Source of the DNA: Bulleidia sp.
GTDB taxonomy: Bacteria > Bacillota_I > Bacilli_A > Erysipelotrichales > Erysipelotrichaceae
Direction: 5' to 3'
Assembly (NCBI GenBank): GCA_016293365.1
Contig: JAEDEK010000012.1
Coordinates: 1 to 25,893 of the forward strand
DNA: 25,893 nt
Under the pieces are notes generated by a model. It was given only the letters and a program-made list of their open reading frames with translations. It did not search any database and was not told where the DNA came from. Made by a program: the position numbers and the translations under genes. Positions 23,956 through 25,893 of this stretch are shown one piece after another. Each line of letters starts with the position of its first letter. Positions within the stretch are counted from its first letter, which is position 1.

Positions 23956-25808
23956 GCCAGTCCAATAAACCAAAGATGCCAGGTCCAGGACATGGCCCTG
24001 GCATGAGACCGGGTGAAAAAGCAAAGAATTTCTCCGGCACAATGAAAAAACTGGTTTCATATATGAAACCGTACTATTTCCAGATTATTCTGATTCTGAT
24101 CTTTGCGGCATGCAGTACGATTTGTACCATCGTTGCCCCAAAGATTCTCGGTAATGCCACGACAAAACTGGCAGAAGGTATTATTTCCAAGTATACCCAT
24201 ACCGGCGGTATTGACTTTGACGCCATCGGAACGATTCTGCTGACACTGCTTGGCATCTATATCATTGCAGGAGTGTTTACTTACCTGCAGGGATGGACGA
24301 TGACCGGTGTCACACAGAAGATCACCTACCGCCTGCGTAAGGAAATCTCCGAAAAGATCAACCGCCTCCCTTTCCGTTATTTTGATACACGTACCCATGG
24401 TGAAGTACTGTCCCGTGTCACAAATGATGTTGATACGGTATCTCAGTCACTCAATCAGGTTGTCCAGCAGATCTTTACCAGTATTGTTACCATCATCGGT
24501 ATTCTCTACATGATGTTATCCATCTCCTGGAAGATGACACTGATGGCGCTGATTATTGTGCCTCTATCCGGTATGGTTGCAGCAGTCATTGTAAAAAACT
24601 CTCAGCAGTACTTCAAGGCGCAGCAGACAACTCTTGGTCAGGTGAACGGCCATATTGAAGAAATGTATGGCGGTCACATCATTGTCAAGGCATTCAATGG
24701 AGAAGAAAGGTCCATTGAAGAATTCAACGCATGTAATGACAGACTTTACGACAGTGCATGGAAATCACAGTTCATGTCCGGTATCATGCAGCCGATCACA
24801 AGCTTCATCTCCAATGCCGGTTATGTTGGTGTCTGTGTGCTTGGTGGTTATCTGGCAATCCATGAAGGACTGCCGATTGGTGATATTCAGGCATTCATCC
24901 AATATGTCAGAAACTTCTCTCAGCCGATTACCCAGACTGCCCAGATCATGAATGTCATGCAGTCAACCGCAGCTGCTGCTGAACGTGTATTTGAATTCCT
25001 GGATGAAACAGAGCAGGAACCGGAAAGAGAAAACCTTGTTTCCATCCGTGATGAAAACGGAGATATCGCGGTAAAAGGTGATGTCCGTTTCGATCATGTA
25101 CGTTTCGGTTATAAACCGGATCAGATCGTCATTCACGACTTCTCAGCAGATATCAAAGCCGGATCCCAGATCGCCATTGTCGGACCGACCGGTGCCGGTA
25201 AAACAACCATTGTCAAACTGCTGATGCGCTTCTATGAGCTCAACAGTGGTGACATCTATGTTGACGGCATCAACACAAAGGATATTTCCAGGCATGAACT
25301 GAGAGACTGCTTTGGCATGGTACTGCAGGATGCATGGCTGCATTCCGGTACAATCATGGAAAACATCCGTTACGGTAAACCGGATGCAACGGATGAAGAA
25401 GTCATCCAGGCGGCAGACAATGCCTACGTCGATCACTTCATCCGCACCCTTGAGCATGGTTATCAGACAGAAATCAACGAAGAATCCACCAATGTATCCC
25501 AGGGACAGAAACAGCTGCTCACCATCGCAAGAGCATTCCTGTCCGACCCGAAGATTCTGATTCTGGATGAAGCAACCTCTTCAGTCGACACGCGTACGGA
25601 AATACTGATCCAGAAAGGGATGGCAAACCTGATGAAAGGCAGAACATCTTTTGTCATTGCACACCGTCTTTCCACCATCCGGAATGCAGATCTGATTCTT
25701 GTTCTCAACCATGGTGATATTGTTGAAACAGGAAACCATGAACAGCTGCTTGCCAGGGGCGGTTTCTACGCCCAGCTGTATAATTCACAGTTTGCAGAAA
25801 CAGAATAA
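23952..25808 (+). CDS. Heterodimeric ABC exporter subunit with canonical ATPase site
   Basis: This 618-residue half-transporter pairs with the preceding gene product. A Pro/Gly-rich cytoplasmic N-terminus (MSQSNKPKMPGPGHGPGMRP) precedes six membrane segments (about 40-330) and an ATPase domain. Walker A GPTGAGKTT is at 411-419, Walker B LILDE has the catalytic E540, and the switch His is H571 in IAHRLSTI. The signature is NVSQGQKQ (514-521) rather than LSGGQ, the expected counterpart of a heterodimer in which this subunit's signature faces the partner's weak site. The ATG overlaps the preceding stop (ATGA), so the subunits are made in step. Confidence 0.95.
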   Translation: MSQSNKPKMPGPGHGPGMRPGEKAKNFSGTMKKLVSYMKPYYFQIILILIFAACSTICTIVAPKILGNATTKLAEGIISKYTHTGGIDFDAIGTILLTLLGIYIIAGVFTYLQGWTMTGVTQKITYRLRKEISEKINRLPFRYFDTRTHGEVLSRVTNDVDTVSQSLNQVVQQIFTSIVTIIGILYMMLSISWKMTLMALIIVPLSGMVAAVIVKNSQQYFKAQQTTLGQVNGHIEEMYGGHIIVKAFNGEERSIEEFNACNDRLYDSAWKSQFMSGIMQPITSFISNAGYVGVCVLGGYLAIHEGLPIGDIQAFIQYVRNFSQPITQTAQIMNVMQSTAAAAERVFEFLDETEQEPERENLVSIRDENGDIAVKGDVRFDHVRFGYKPDQIVIHDFSADIKAGSQIAIVGPTGAGKTTIVKLLMRFYELNSGDIYVDGINTKDISRHELRDCFGMVLQDAWLHSGTIMENIRYGKPDATDEEVIQAADNAYVDHFIRTLEHGYQTEINEESTNVSQGQKQLLTIARAFLSDPKILILDEATSSVDTRTEILIQKGMANLMKGRTSFVIAHRLSTIRNADLILVLNHGDIVETGNHEQLLARGGFYAQLYNSQFAETE

Positions 25809-25813
25809 CATTC

Positions 25814-25839
25814 AAAAGGGAATCGCCGGATTCCCTTTT
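25814..25839 (+). terminator. Terminator of the ABC exporter operon
   Basis: A perfect 11-bp stem AAAAGGGAATC/GATTCCCTTTT with a 4-base loop starts five bases after the stop codon. The symmetrical A and T ends would let it work on both strands, ending any convergent transcript from the right as well. Confidence 0.85.
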
Positions 25840-25893
25840 CTGACACCATATGAAATATCGGATGGTTTTTCCTTCACATTCTACCCGGCTGGT

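Noticed and set aside
1..25893. CRISPR array, tRNA or rRNA gene, complete insertion sequence, integrase or attachment site
   Set aside because: No regularly spaced direct repeats, cloverleaf-like sequences, transposase or integrase genes were seen on either strand.

Overview
The window looks like chromosomal DNA of a low-to-mid GC Bacillota (Firmicutes). The evidence is strong GGAGG-type ribosome binding sites, many intrinsic terminators, a T-box leader, lactose/cellobiose-type PTS proteins, a WYL regulator, a MocR-type regulator and a B. subtilis-type Fe-S PurF. The single-chain clostridial-type PurL and the split AICAR transformylase/IMP cyclohydrolase fit Clostridia or Erysipelotrichia. 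Genus is not determinable from what I can see.

Layout, left to right. Bases 1-430 hold no gene I can support. Bases 470-3905 are minus-strand sugar metabolism genes: PTS EIIB and EIIA, a 57-residue ORF overlapping a HAD phosphatase, and a transketolase split into N- and C-terminal subunits. Terminators or promoters lie between several of these genes. Bases 3984-5771 hold a minus-strand regulatory trio: a WYL-domain regulator, a small single-span membrane protein and a MarR-type regulator. Bases 5989-6524 are a gene graveyard, where the 3' parts of an HxlR regulator and a SirTM-class sirtuin meet head to head, both lacking 5' ends and carrying nonsense or frameshift lesions.

Bases 6630-17142 are an eight-gene purine operon on the minus strand, in transcription order purE-purF-purM-purN-IMP cyclohydrolase(PurO-like)-AICAR transformylase-purD-purL, with overlaps or gaps of 20 bases or less. 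It covers PRPP to IMP except for the purK, purC and purB steps, which must be encoded elsewhere. A roughly 200-base leader ending in a strong terminator precedes purE. A frameshifted DUF234-type ATPase remnant lies upstream of that leader.

Bases 17938-20513 are an amino-acid ABC importer (lipoprotein, permease, ATPase) controlled by a T-box with its own promoter. Bases 20564-21658 encode a MocR-like regulator that has lost the PLP lysine and its C-terminal end. It is divergent from a two-gene heterodimeric ABC exporter (21781-25808) that ends in a terminator.

The points most worth a second look are the unclassified purE leader, the probably PLP-independent MocR-like regulator, the HxlR/sirtuin deletion scar, and the alternative hairpins around 20513-20564. 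I saw no CRISPR array, tRNA, rRNA, complete insertion sequence or prophage.
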